This document shows, one piece after another, positions 5,551 through 13,782 of a stretch of 16,300 bases of DNA. Under the pieces are notes generated by a model. It worked only from the letters and a program-made list of their open reading frames with translations. It made no database searches and was not told the origin of the DNA. Position numbers and translations under genes: made by a program. The stretch is from Wenzhouxiangella sp. (GTDB lineage Bacteria; Pseudomonadota; Gammaproteobacteria; Xanthomonadales; Wenzhouxiangellaceae), in NCBI GenBank assembly GCA_007119095.1, contig SKQI01000137.1, positions 1 through 16,300 on the forward strand, given 5' to 3'. Numbering within the stretch: position 1 is the first letter of the stretch; each line of letters opens with the position of its first letter.

Positions 5551-7452
5551 ATGATCCAGATCTCCGACCTGACCCTGCGCCACGGTGCCGAGCCGCTGCT
5601 GGAAAACAGCACGGCGACGATTTTCCCCGGCCACAAGGTCGGTCTGATCGGCGCCAACGGCTCAGGCAAATCCAGTCTGTTCAGCCTGCTGCTGGGCAAG
5701 CTAGCGGCCGATACGGGCGAGGTGTTGATACCGTCCGAATGGACCATGGCCAGCATGGCCCAGGAGATCGCCACCCTGGACCGGCCGGCCGTCGACTATG
5801 TAATTGACGGCGACGAACGCCTGCGCGCCGCCGAGCGCGACGTGGCCGAGGCCGAGGCCAGCGGCACCGGCGAACGCATCGCCGACGCCCATACCCGGCT
5901 GGATGATGCCGGCGGCTACACGGCCCGGTCGCGCGCGGCCAGCCTGCTGGATGGACTTGGCTTCGCCGCAGGCGAGTACGACAAGCCGGTTGGCGAGTTT
6001 TCCGGGGGCTGGCGCATTCGCCTGAGCCTGGCGCGGGCGCTGATGTGCCCCTCGGATCTGCTGCTGCTGGATGAACCGACCAATCACCTGGATCTCGAAA
6101 CCGTGCTCTGGCTGGAGGACTGGCTGAAGCGCTATCCCGGCACCCTGATCCTGATTTCTCACGACCGTGACTTTCTCGACAACGTGGTCGAGCGGGTGCT
6201 GCATATCGAGCACCGCAAGCTCAACGCCTATACCGGCGGCTACAGCGACTTCGAGCGGCAGCGCGCCGAGCAGCTGGTGCTGCAGCAGGCACGCTTCGAG
6301 CGTCAGCAGCGAGAAGTTGCGCACATGCGGAAATTCATCGATCGGTTTCGGGCAAAGGCCAGCAAAGCCAAGGCTGCGCAAAGCCGGATCAAGGCCCTGG
6401 AGCGCATGGAGCAGGTCGCGCCGGCCCACGCAGATTCTCCGTTTGATTTCGACTTTCCCGAACCACCACGCGCGTCCAACCCGCTGCTGACCCTGGATCG
6501 GGTCAGCCTGGGCTACGGCCAGACGACCGTGCTGGACCAGCTCCGCCTGGATCTTTCTCCAGGCGATCGGATCGGCTTGCTCGGACTCAACGGGGCAGGA
6601 AAATCCACCCTGGTCAAAGCCCTGGCCGGTGAACTGGAACCACTGAACGGTCGCATTGATGCCAGTCGCGGCCTCAATGTCGGCTATTTCGCCCAGCATC
6701 AGATCGAACAGCTCGATCATCAGGCCAGCCCCCTGCTGCATCTGCAGCGCCTGGCCGCCGATACGCCCGAGCAGCGGCTACGTGACTTCCTCGGCGGCTT
6801 TGATTTCCGCGGCGACATGGCCACCGATCCGGTCGCACCGCTGTCAGGCGGGGAAAAAGCTCGCCTGGTCCTGGCCATGCTGGTCTGGCGCGCGCCCAAC
6901 CTGCTGCTTCTTGACGAGCCAACCAACCACCTGGATCTGGAAATGCGTCACGCCCTGACCCTGGCCCTGCAGGGTTTCGAGGGCGCGGTGGTCACCGTTT
7001 CGCACGACCGCCATCTACTGGCCAACACCGTTGACGATTATTGGCTGGTGGCCGATGGCGCTGTCACTCCGTTTCGCGGCGATCTGGATGACTATCGCCG
7101 CTGGCTGGCAGAACGATCCAGCGCCAGTCGAAAAGCGCCAGATGAAGAGCGCGGCAGCACCCACAGCAAAGCCCAGCAACGCCGCGACCAGGCCCAGTTC
7201 CGGGCCGCGATCAAGCCGCTGCAGAACCGGGTCGACCGGCTGACCCGGGAAATCGACCAGGTATCGGATGAGCTCGGTCGTATCGAGGCAGCGCTGGCCG
7301 ACCCGACCCTGTATGAAGAAAACCAGGTCAAGAAGCTCAAGGAGCTGCTGGGTCAGCAGGCCGAGCTGCGCGAACGTCAGGAATCGCTGGAATCGGAATG
7401 GATGAGCGCCGAACAGCGGCTGGAATCTGCGCTCTCCGAGCGGTCGGGCTGA
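5551..7452 (+). CDS. yheS: ABC-F family ATPase YheS
   Basis: This 633-residue protein is almost the length of E. coli YheS (637) and matches it throughout. There are two ATP-binding cassettes and no membrane domain. Cassette 1 has Walker A GANGSGKS (34-41), signature FSGGW (150-154) and LLLLDEPTNHLDL (170-182). The linker at about 232-300 (YIDRFRAKA-like FIDRFRAKASKAKAAQSRIKALERME) is the P-site tRNA interaction motif region. Cassette 2 has GLNGAGKS (345-352), LSGGE (431-435) and a second DEPTNHLDL (455-463). A charged coiled coil occupies about 525-633. ABC-F proteins act on the ribosome, near the E site, to relieve stalled translation; YheS has been linked to particular stalling nascent chains. 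The end overlaps a convergent lipoprotein gene by 76 nt. Confidence 0.95.
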   Translation: MIQISDLTLRHGAEPLLENSTATIFPGHKVGLIGANGSGKSSLFSLLLGKLAADTGEVLIPSEWTMASMAQEIATLDRPAVDYVIDGDERLRAAERDVAEAEASGTGERIADAHTRLDDAGGYTARSRAASLLDGLGFAAGEYDKPVGEFSGGWRIRLSLARALMCPSDLLLLDEPTNHLDLETVLWLEDWLKRYPGTLILISHDRDFLDNVVERVLHIEHRKLNAYTGGYSDFERQRAEQLVLQQARFERQQREVAHMRKFIDRFRAKASKAKAAQSRIKALERMEQVAPAHADSPFDFDFPEPPRASNPLLTLDRVSLGYGQTTVLDQLRLDLSPGDRIGLLGLNGAGKSTLVKALAGELEPLNGRIDASRGLNVGYFAQHQIEQLDHQASPLLHLQRLAADTPEQRLRDFLGGFDFRGDMATDPVAPLSGGEKARLVLAMLVWRAPNLLLLDEPTNHLDLEMRHALTLALQGFEGAVVTVSHDRHLLANTVDDYWLVADGAVTPFRGDLDDYRRWLAERSSASRKAPDEERGSTHSKAQQRRDQAQFRAAIKPLQNRVDRLTREIDQVSDELGRIEAALADPTLYEENQVKKLKELLGQQAELRERQESLESEWMSAEQRLESALSERSG

Positions 7453-8012
7453 TCTGGCCGCAGCCACCCCAAGGCCGGGTTGCCGCTGATTTCGAAGCCC
7501 AGATATTCGAGCCAGGCCACGACCTGATGATTGGAGTTGAAAGCCAGCATGTAGGGACGCTCAGCGAGCACAAACTCCAGATTCAGCAGTTGACTGTAAT
7601 ACAGGTTGGCATCGGCGCTGTCGAAGACAGCATCAATTTGATCGGCCAGTTCGGTGACCTTCGCCGACTCGGCACTGAAGACCAGCACCTGGCGAATCTC
7701 GGAGCCGACCTGGTCCACCCAGCAGTCGGGCGCGGGCGGCCCGACCAGCCGACCTCGCCCCAGCGCACCCGGAGTCTGGCGCAGCAGCGCATCAAGGCTG
7801 CGCAACGGCCCGGTCTCGCCGTCCACGTACCAACGCCATTCACCAAAGGCATAGCGCATTACCCTATCCTCCGAAATCACCAGCACAAGGCTGTTATGCC
7901 GCCCGTGGTCCAGAACATAGACGGGCACCGGGCTTTCCGGCGGCGGCGGTGGATGCAACGTCGCTGCGCAAGCACTCAGCAGGACTAGCAGCAGCGCGGC
8001 AGAAAGGACCAT
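7377..8012 (-). CDS. predicted lipoprotein, DUF2459-like
   Basis: A 211-residue protein with a short hydrophobic N-terminus ending in the lipobox LSAC (12-15), so probably a lipidated envelope protein. The mature part begins with a Pro-rich stretch, then VPVYVLDHGRHNSLVLV and RYAFGEWRWYVDG, which resemble the DUF2459/TIGR02117 family (often with an H-x-x-x-V-x-P-type start and a FG-WG strand). That assignment is moderate and its function is unknown. I chose the ATG at 8012 because AAGG lies 6 nt upstream. It leaves no positive charge before the hydrophobic core; the ATG at 8084 adds 24 residues with Lys and Arg and could be the true start, though it lacks a ribosome binding site. The last 24 residues, serine-rich, are encoded antisense to the end of yheS. 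Confidence 0.72.
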   Translation of the reverse strand: MVLSAALLLVLLSACAATLHPPPPPESPVPVYVLDHGRHNSLVLVISEDRVMRYAFGEWRWYVDGETGPLRSLDALLRQTPGALGRGRLVGPPAPDCWVDQVGSEIRQVLVFSAESAKVTELADQIDAVFDSADANLYYSQLLNLEFVLAERPYMLAFNSNHQVVAWLEYLGFEISGNPALGWLRPDQPDRSESADSSRCSALIHSDSSDS

Positions 8013-8061
8013 TTGACACCTTGCCGCGACCGGCCATGGGAGGACGGCGGAAAATCCATGC

Positions 8062-8090
8062 TTGTCCGTTGTCACTGAATCCATTATTTT
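8062..8090 (+). promoter_or_regulatory. candidate sigma-70 promoter for the nuclease-ATPase operon
   Basis: TTGTCC (8062-8067) and TATTTT (8085-8090) are separated by 17 nt, each matching consensus at 4 of 6 positions. Transcription would start near 8097, about 57 nt before the nuclease ATG. Confidence 0.4.
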
Positions 8091-8153
8091 GAACTGCGGG
8101 GCATCTGCCTTTCATCAGACCACGTATTCAGCAAGGAAATCCAGCCTCAGCTC

Positions 8154-9410
8154 ATGATCACCCTGCTCGCCGTTGGCGATATCCATCTCGGCCGTCTGCC
8201 AGCCGGCCTCCCGGACATACTCGCCGGACGCCATCGCGAGTTGGGCCCGGAAGCGGCCTGGAACCGGACCGTGACCGAGGCGGTCGATCGGCGCGTGGAT
8301 GCTGTCCTGTTGGCCGGCGACGTGGTCGAACGCAGCCGTGACTTTTTCGTCGCCTACGGCGAGTTGAAAGCCGGCGTGGAGCGTCTGGCCAAAGCGGAAA
8401 TCCCGGTACTGGCGGTCGCCGGCAATCATGACACCCACGTTCTGCCGCGCCTGGCTGCAGAGATTGACAGCCTGGAACTGCTTGGAGAGGGCGGCAAGTG
8501 GCAGGCCAGAGAACTGGGCGAGCTGACCATCCTGGGCTGGTCGTTTCCCCAGACCCAGGTCCGGAGCAGCCCGGTTACGAGCCTGCCGGAACTCGATGGC
8601 CAGCGTTTCAGAATCGGTTTGCTGCACTGCGATCGTGATCAGAGCGACAGCCCCTATGCGCCGGTTACCACGGCCGAGCTCACGGCTGCTCCGGTTGATG
8701 CCTGGCTGCTGGGGCATATCCACAAACCAGATCCGTTGAACCAGGCTCGCCCGATTGGCTATCTTGGCTCTATCAGCGCCCTGCGCGCGAGCGAAACCGG
8801 CGATCGCGGCCCGTGGCTGATCGAGGTCAATAATCACGACATCCGATGTCGGCAGCTGGTGCTGGCGCCGCTGCGCTATGAGCATCTGCCGGTGGATGTA
8901 AGCGCACTTGAAGATACCGGCGATTGCGCCCAGTTGATCGTGGCCGCAGCCCGGCAGCGTATCCAGGAACTGTCGGCCCTGGAGAACCCGCCCGAGGCAG
9001 TCGGCCTGCGTGTCGAGCTTACCGGACGCAACGCGGTAGCCGAGGCACTCCCGGCACTGGCCGAGCAATTGCTTAACGAGGCTTCGCCCTGGCAGGAGTC
9101 CGGCATTTCGTGTTTTCTCGATCTTATCCGGGTAGCCGTCGAGCCTTTTGTCGATATCGACAAGCTGGCTACCCAATCGGACCCGGCCGGACTGCTGGCT
9201 CACCGGCTCAAGGTATTGCGAGGCGCCAGCGGACCGGAACGTCAGGCCCTGATCGACTACCACCGTGCACGCCTTGCCGCGGTGGCCGATGCACGCGAAT
9301 TTCGCCAGCTGGAGCGCAAGCTTGACGATGACGCCGTCGCTCAATACCTCGAACAGGCGGCCCTGGTGGCCCTGTCCCGGCTGCTGGCGCAGCGCGAGGC
9401 CGACCAATGA
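8154..9410 (+). CDS. Mre11/SbcD-like DNA exonuclease (YhaO type)
   Basis: A 418-residue calcineurin-like metallophosphoesterase of the Mre11/SbcD/YhaO group, which trims DNA ends with two bound metal ions, usually manganese. The phosphodiesterase motifs are all present: D9 and H11 in GDIHLGR, D56 in AGDVVE, N91-H92-D93 in AGNHDT, H158 in LLHCD, and H188 and H190 in LGHIHKP. The C-terminal half (about 230-418) is alpha/beta and charged, as in the capping and ATPase-binding region of such nucleases. YhaO rather than classical SbcD is favoured by the partner gene. The ATG at 8154 aligns the first catalytic strand directly at the N-terminus; AAGGA at 8133 is rather distant. It shares ATGA with the next gene, so translation is probably coupled and the products form a complex. 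Confidence 0.9.
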   Translation: MITLLAVGDIHLGRLPAGLPDILAGRHRELGPEAAWNRTVTEAVDRRVDAVLLAGDVVERSRDFFVAYGELKAGVERLAKAEIPVLAVAGNHDTHVLPRLAAEIDSLELLGEGGKWQARELGELTILGWSFPQTQVRSSPVTSLPELDGQRFRIGLLHCDRDQSDSPYAPVTTAELTAAPVDAWLLGHIHKPDPLNQARPIGYLGSISALRASETGDRGPWLIEVNNHDIRCRQLVLAPLRYEHLPVDVSALEDTGDCAQLIVAAARQRIQELSALENPPEAVGLRVELTGRNAVAEALPALAEQLLNEASPWQESGISCFLDLIRVAVEPFVDIDKLATQSDPAGLLAHRLKVLRGASGPERQALIDYHRARLAAVADAREFRQLERKLDDDAVAQYLEQAALVALSRLLAQREADQ

Positions 9411-12400
9411 AACTCAAGCGCCTGGAAATCCGCCGACTGCCGGGTATTGACCAGCCTTTTTCGATCGATTTCGAACCGGCGGCGGTCAATGTCATTACCG
9501 GCCCCAACGCATCGGGCAAGTCAAGCCTGGTCAGGGCAATCAAAGCGCTGCTTTACCCTACCGACGATCAATTCCTGGATCTGAGCGCGCGCTGGATCAG
9601 CGACCAAGGCGAATTATTCTGTGAACGCCACGGTCGACAGGTCAGCTGGCTGGCCGACGGCAAGCCCGGCAAACGGCCGCCCCTGCCCAGCCTGGAAAGT
9701 AGCGGCGCCTTTCTGATCAGCTCTGAAGATCTGGCAGCGCTAGGAACAACGGATGCCCATATATCGGCCCGGCTGCGCACTATGCTGGCCGGCGGATACG
9801 ATCTCGACGCGGCACTTGCCGAGCCCCCCCTGCAGCTTCGTCCTCGTCCGCAGAAACTGGCCCGCGAACTGACCGACGCAGTGGCCCGTCTGGTCAGCAA
9901 GGAAAATGAGCAGGCGCAGCTGGACGAGGAGGTTTCGCGGATAGGCGCACTGCAAGACGAGCTGGAACAAACCCGAGACGCCGGCGCCAGGCAGCGCGCC
10001 TGTGAAGATGCACTCGCCCTCGCCGAGGCTTATGCGCATCGCAAGGCGCTGGAAAACACGCTGATCGAGGAGTTTCCAGGCGGCATGGATCGGCTGCGCG
10101 GTGACGAAGCCGAGCGCCTGGACAGAATCGAGAACGCCATCGCCGAGCGTGAGAAAGAGCAGGCTATCGAACGTGGCGCCCTGCGACAGGCGCGCGAGCG
10201 TCTGGAACGGACCGGGGCGATCAGACCGGAGGATCTGGAGGCACTGCAGTCAGAACTGGATGATCAACGCGATGCGCTGACCGAGCTGGAACGGCAGATC
10301 GAGACCCAGCATGACCGAATCGCCGAACACAACGAGGCGATGGCGCTGGCAGCACGCAGGCTGGGATCCGAACAGCCGGAACCGCTGGACCGGCTCGACC
10401 AGGAGGCCCTGGAGAGCATGGAAAAGCTGGTCGATCGGGTCCAGACACTGCGCGAGCAGATCCGCAACCTGACCGGCGAGCTGGCCCGAGCGCACGCATC
10501 CCGCTCTGTGACGGGCCGACCGGTCGAGGTACTGCGACGGGCTCGTCAAGCACTGCAAAGGTGGCTGGACGGGGCCCGACTGTCACCGCTGGAAGGGGTA
10601 TTGTGGGGGGGGCTGACAGCCGCGGCGGCGCTGGCTTCTTGGCGCCTGCTTGGGCCACAATCACTGCCGATCACGCCGGAGCTGATCCTGTTGATATTGC
10701 TGGCTGCCGGCATACCTGCAGGTCTTCTCACCAGTTTCCTCAATCGCTGGCGCGACCTGGGGCGGGCCCAGCAGGACTTTCTTGAAACCGAGGTCGAATC
10801 GCCGCTGGGCTGGACCGAAGAAGAAGTCGAGTCTCGACTCGAACGCCTGGATCTGGAGCTGGAATCGGCCACCAGGCATGAAATCAGCCAGGCACGGGCT
10901 GCCGAAGTGCGCGAGCAACTCAACAACCAGCGATCAGCCCTGGACAAGGCACGCGAGAAGCTGCAGGCATTTGCCGCTGAACTGGGCGTAAGCTCGGACA
11001 ATCGCATGGAAACGGGCTTCCAGCTATGGTGCCGACACCTGCATGACTGGCAGCGGGAACAGGCCCAGCTAGCCAAGGCCCAGACCCTGCTGAAACAATT
11101 CCAGACCCGATATGCACAGGCCCAGGAAGCAGCCGGCACCATGCTCAAGCGCCATGGCATGGATAGCGATGAAACCATCAGCAGTCGGCTGATCGCGGGA
11201 CTGCTGCACCAACTGACCCCGCGCATGCGGCGCAACACCGAGCTGCACAACACCATCAGCGCCCATCAACGCCGGATTGAGGAACTCAACACCGATATCG
11301 CCCAGCAAAACTCCAGCCTGGAAGGCCTGTATGAGGAAACCGGGGTGCGCCGCGGTGACAAGGATGCACTGCTTCATCGAATTGATCAGTTCGAGTCGTG
11401 GCAATCCCTGGAGCAACAGCGGCGCGACGTCTCAATGGAAATCACCCGGCTGGAAGAACGACTGGCCGGGGAGAAACCCCTGCTTGACCAGGCCCGATCA
11501 CAGCAACGCGAAGCGCTGGAGAAGCTTCACCAGCAGCTGTCAGAGAAGGTTGAACACCGCGACCGGCTGAACCGAAAGATTGCCGAACTGCAGACCCGCC
11601 ATGAAGAAGTGCTTCGGCGGCGTGAGCTGGAAGCCCTGAATGACGAGCAGGAACGCTGTCGCCGCGCGCTGGATGATGAGCTTGACCGACACCTGCTGGC
11701 AGCTGCGGGCGCCAGCCTGGTCGAGGAGGTGCGCTTCGCCCACCAGGCAGACAACGAGCCGGAAGCGCTGGCGCTGGCATCGCGCTGGTTCGATCGATTT
11801 ACCCGCCACCGCTATCGGCTGGCGTTCGACCACGGCGAGTTTACCGCCCTGGACGGCCGGGACGGACGCAGTCGCGCGCTGGCCGAACTGTCTACCGGCA
11901 CCCGCGTACAGTTACTGCTGGCCGTGCGGCTGGCATGGATAGAACGGGCGGAGTCTGATGTCGAGACCCTGCCGGTATTCATGGATGAGGTCCTGACAAC
12001 GACCGACCCGGATCGCTATCGTGCCATTGTTCAATCAGTGCAGGAAATTGTCATGGGAGGACGTCAAGTGTTCTACCTGACAGCGCAAAGCGACGACGCC
12101 AGAGCATGGAGCGAGTGGACTGAACAGGGCCCGACACCGCACCGGATCGACATGGCAGAAGTGCGAGGCGACCAGGTGGTGCCCCTGCAATTTGAAATGC
12201 CACGCAGCCTGCTCGACCAACGCAACATTCCAGACCCGGAAGGGCGCGACCCGTTGGAATGGGCTGACGAAGTGGGCGTCGATGCGATCGACCCCTGGCG
12301 CGACCCCGGCACCATGCATGTCTTTCACCTGCTCCACGATCAGGTTGCACTGAGCGCGCGCCTGATGCAGATGGATTTGGCTCGTCTGGGTGAACTGGAA

Positions 12401-12841
12401 GCCTTCCTGAACACCAATCAGGCATCGACAGCGCTGGACGAAGAGACCCGTGATCTGCTGCAACGTCGCATCCAGGCTGCACGGCTGGTCATTCAGGACT
12501 GGCAACAACGCCGAGACCGGCCGGTGGATGCGGCAACCTTGAGCGACTCAGGCCTGATCAGCGACAACTTCATGCCCCGGGTCAGTGAACTGGCCAGGCA
12601 GCTCAGCGGTCATCCGCGAAAACTCATCGACGCATTGAAAGCCGGCGAAGTCAGTCGCTTTCGCAGCGATACCACCGAGCAACTGGAACACTGGCTGATC
12701 GACTCAGGCTACCTGAATGAGCAGGCCGACCATGTGCGCATGAGCAATGCCCAGATCAGCGTGGAAACCGGCATAACCACAGACCGGGTTACCGACTTGC
12801 GCGCCTGGATCAACGGCGCAATGATCGATCCGTTGGCCTAA
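9407..12841 (+). CDS. membrane-anchored SMC/Rad50-like ATPase (YhaN type) with C-terminal extension
   Basis: An 1144-residue ATPase of the YhaN/AAA_27 group, related to Rad50 and SbcC. Walker A is GPNASGKS (32-39), the ABC signature ELSTGTRVQ is at 827-835, and Walker B LPVFMDE is at 855-861. Long Gln/Glu/Arg-rich coiled coils fill about 160-390 and 446-760. Between them lie two hydrophobic helices (about 396-414 and 424-445), a membrane hairpin where Rad50 has its zinc hook; no CxxC occurs. The switch-histidine position after the last strand (VFYLTAQ) is Gln. Residues about 940-1144 form an extra, mostly helical region of unknown role. With the nuclease it should process DNA ends, possibly at the membrane. 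The gene contains unusually long C7 (9824-9830) and G8 (10605-10612) runs. The start is fixed by the ATGA overlap. The family role is established only in outline. Confidence 0.88.
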   Translation: MKLKRLEIRRLPGIDQPFSIDFEPAAVNVITGPNASGKSSLVRAIKALLYPTDDQFLDLSARWISDQGELFCERHGRQVSWLADGKPGKRPPLPSLESSGAFLISSEDLAALGTTDAHISARLRTMLAGGYDLDAALAEPPLQLRPRPQKLARELTDAVARLVSKENEQAQLDEEVSRIGALQDELEQTRDAGARQRACEDALALAEAYAHRKALENTLIEEFPGGMDRLRGDEAERLDRIENAIAEREKEQAIERGALRQARERLERTGAIRPEDLEALQSELDDQRDALTELERQIETQHDRIAEHNEAMALAARRLGSEQPEPLDRLDQEALESMEKLVDRVQTLREQIRNLTGELARAHASRSVTGRPVEVLRRARQALQRWLDGARLSPLEGVLWGGLTAAAALASWRLLGPQSLPITPELILLILLAAGIPAGLLTSFLNRWRDLGRAQQDFLETEVESPLGWTEEEVESRLERLDLELESATRHEISQARAAEVREQLNNQRSALDKAREKLQAFAAELGVSSDNRMETGFQLWCRHLHDWQREQAQLAKAQTLLKQFQTRYAQAQEAAGTMLKRHGMDSDETISSRLIAGLLHQLTPRMRRNTELHNTISAHQRRIEELNTDIAQQNSSLEGLYEETGVRRGDKDALLHRIDQFESWQSLEQQRRDVSMEITRLEERLAGEKPLLDQARSQQREALEKLHQQLSEKVEHRDRLNRKIAELQTRHEEVLRRRELEALNDEQERCRRALDDELDRHLLAAAGASLVEEVRFAHQADNEPEALALASRWFDRFTRHRYRLAFDHGEFTALDGRDGRSRALAELSTGTRVQLLLAVRLAWIERAESDVETLPVFMDEVLTTTDPDRYRAIVQSVQEIVMGGRQVFYLTAQSDDARAWSEWTEQGPTPHRIDMAEVRGDQVVPLQFEMPRSLLDQRNIPDPEGRDPLEWADEVGVDAIDPWRDPGTMHVFHLLHDQVALSARLMQMDLARLGELEAFLNTNQASTALDEETRDLLQRRIQAARLVIQDWQQRRDRPVDAATLSDSGLISDNFMPRVSELARQLSGHPRKLIDALKAGEVSRFRSDTTEQLEHWLIDSGYLNEQADHVRMSNAQISVETGITTDRVTDLRAWINGAMIDPLA

Positions 12842-12868
12842 GGCACCGCTGAAACTCGGCAGCGCCTT
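12840..12868. terminator. hairpin spanning both convergent stop codons
   Basis: AAGGC-ACC-GCTG pairs with CAGC-GCCTT around an 8-nt loop, giving 9 pairs and a 3-nt bulge. It covers the TAA stop of the ATPase gene and that of speD. There is no T-run on either side, so it is at best an atypical bidirectional terminator or an mRNA 3' end stabiliser. Confidence 0.4.
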
Positions 12869-13706
12869 ACAGATTGCGACCGTAGAACAACTCCTGCATT
12901 TCCTTGCGCAAGCGCCGTTCGATACGGCTGCTTTCGCGATTGGGGAGATCATCGGCATTGCACCCGAACAGATAGTTGTCGAGATCGAATTCCTTCAGCC
13001 GCATCTTGGTATGAAACAGGTTTTCCTGGTAAACGTTGACATCGATCATGTCATAGGCGTTTTTGGTATCGCGACTGAAGTAATCCTGAATGGAAGTGAT
13101 CTTGTGGTCGATGAAATGCTTGCGTCCGCGCACATCGCGGGTGAAGCCGCGGACTCGGTAATCCACTGTCACGATATCGGATTCAAAACTGTGAATCAGA
13201 TAATTCAGTGCCTTCAATGGTGAGATCACGCCGCAGGTCGCCACGTCGATATCGGCCCGGAAGGTACAGATGCCATCATGCGGATGACTTTCCGGATAGG
13301 TGTGCACCGTGATATGGCTTTTGTCGAGGTGCGCGAGCACGGTCTCAGGCAAAGGCCCAGGCGCCGCAGTGGCCACATCCTGGTCGGTCACAATCGGCTC
13401 TTCCGAAATCAGTATGGTGACGCTGGCGCCTTGAGGGTCATAGTCCTGACGCGCGATATTGAGGATGTTGGCACCGATGATGTTCGAAACATCGGTCAGA
13501 ATCTGGGTCAACCGCTCGGCGTTGTAAGCCTCGTCGATATAGGCAATGTAATCCTTGCGCTGACTTTCACTGGTGGCATAGCACAAATCATAGATATTGA
13601 AACTCAAAGCCTTGGTCAGATTATTGAAGCCATGCAGCTTGATTCGGCGTGAGGTCATATCGGCGGCTAATGTGAAATCGCGGGTTAACCACACATTATC
13701 TTTCAT
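12867..13706 (-). CDS. speD: S-adenosylmethionine decarboxylase proenzyme
   Basis: SpeD decarboxylates S-adenosylmethionine to supply the aminopropyl group for spermidine synthesis in the cytoplasm. The 279-residue proenzyme matches the E. coli class (264). Self-cleavage occurs in LDKSHITVHTYPESHP between K129 and S130, the serine becoming the pyruvoyl cofactor. FRADIDVATCGVISPLKALNYLIH, RVRGFTRDVRGRKHFIDH and DVNVYQENLFHTKMRLKEFDLDNYLF are close to E. coli. The only canonical in-frame start is the ATG at 13706; a strong AGGAGG lies 19 nt upstream, too far for normal use, and short ORFs intervene. speE is not in the window. The gene is divergent from the CRP/Clp-like regulator, an arrangement I recall from xanthomonads. 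The identification is secure. Confidence 0.96.
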   Translation of the reverse strand: MKDNVWLTRDFTLAADMTSRRIKLHGFNNLTKALSFNIYDLCYATSESQRKDYIAYIDEAYNAERLTQILTDVSNIIGANILNIARQDYDPQGASVTILISEEPIVTDQDVATAAPGPLPETVLAHLDKSHITVHTYPESHPHDGICTFRADIDVATCGVISPLKALNYLIHSFESDIVTVDYRVRGFTRDVRGRKHFIDHKITSIQDYFSRDTKNAYDMIDVNVYQENLFHTKMRLKEFDLDNYLFGCNADDLPNRESSRIERRLRKEMQELFYGRNL

Positions 13707-13737
13707 CTGAGGGCCAAGATCCAGACCTCCTTTTCAT
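13696..13737 (-). other. possible 13-codon upstream ORF overlapping the speD start
   Basis: An ATG at 13737 opens a 13-residue frame (MKRRSGSWPSDER) that ends in TAA at 13698-13696, 11 nt inside speD in another frame. A second mini-frame, TTG-GCC-CTC-AGA-TGA, starts 8 nt after AGGAGG and stops on the speD ATG (ATGA). Either could couple or restrain speD translation. No expression evidence exists, so this remains a hypothesis. Confidence 0.3.
13726..13731 (-). promoter_or_regulatory. misplaced strong Shine-Dalgarno before speD
   Basis: AGGAGG, followed by T, lies 19 nt before the speD ATG, well beyond the usual 5-10 nt. It is ideally placed for the TTG mini-frame that ends on the speD start codon. 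Confidence 0.5.
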
Positions 13738-13740
13738 GGT

Positions 13741-13769
13741 TTGACGAAAACCGTGACCGAGTGCAGAAT
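13741..13769 (+). promoter_or_regulatory. sigma-70 promoter for the CRP/Clp-like gene
   Basis: TTGACG (13741-13746, 5 of 6 matches) and CAGAAT (13764-13769, 4 of 6) are spaced by 17 nt. Transcription would start near 13776, about 50 nt before the ATG at 13829. Confidence 0.5.
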
Positions 13770-13782
13770 TAAGGCTCAGAGG

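Noticed and set aside
5701..6741. 346-codon minus-strand ORF inside yheS
   Set aside because: It is a shadow of yheS codon bias; the plus frame carries complete ABC-F motifs and the antisense protein shows none.
8115..9407. 430-codon minus-strand ORF over the nuclease gene
   Set aside because: It mirrors the nuclease frame in high-G+C DNA. The plus strand has all metallophosphoesterase motifs and the ATGA coupling.
8154..12841. Classical SbcCD
   Set aside because: The ATPase has no CxxC zinc hook and carries membrane helices at the apex, so YhaO/YhaN fits better.
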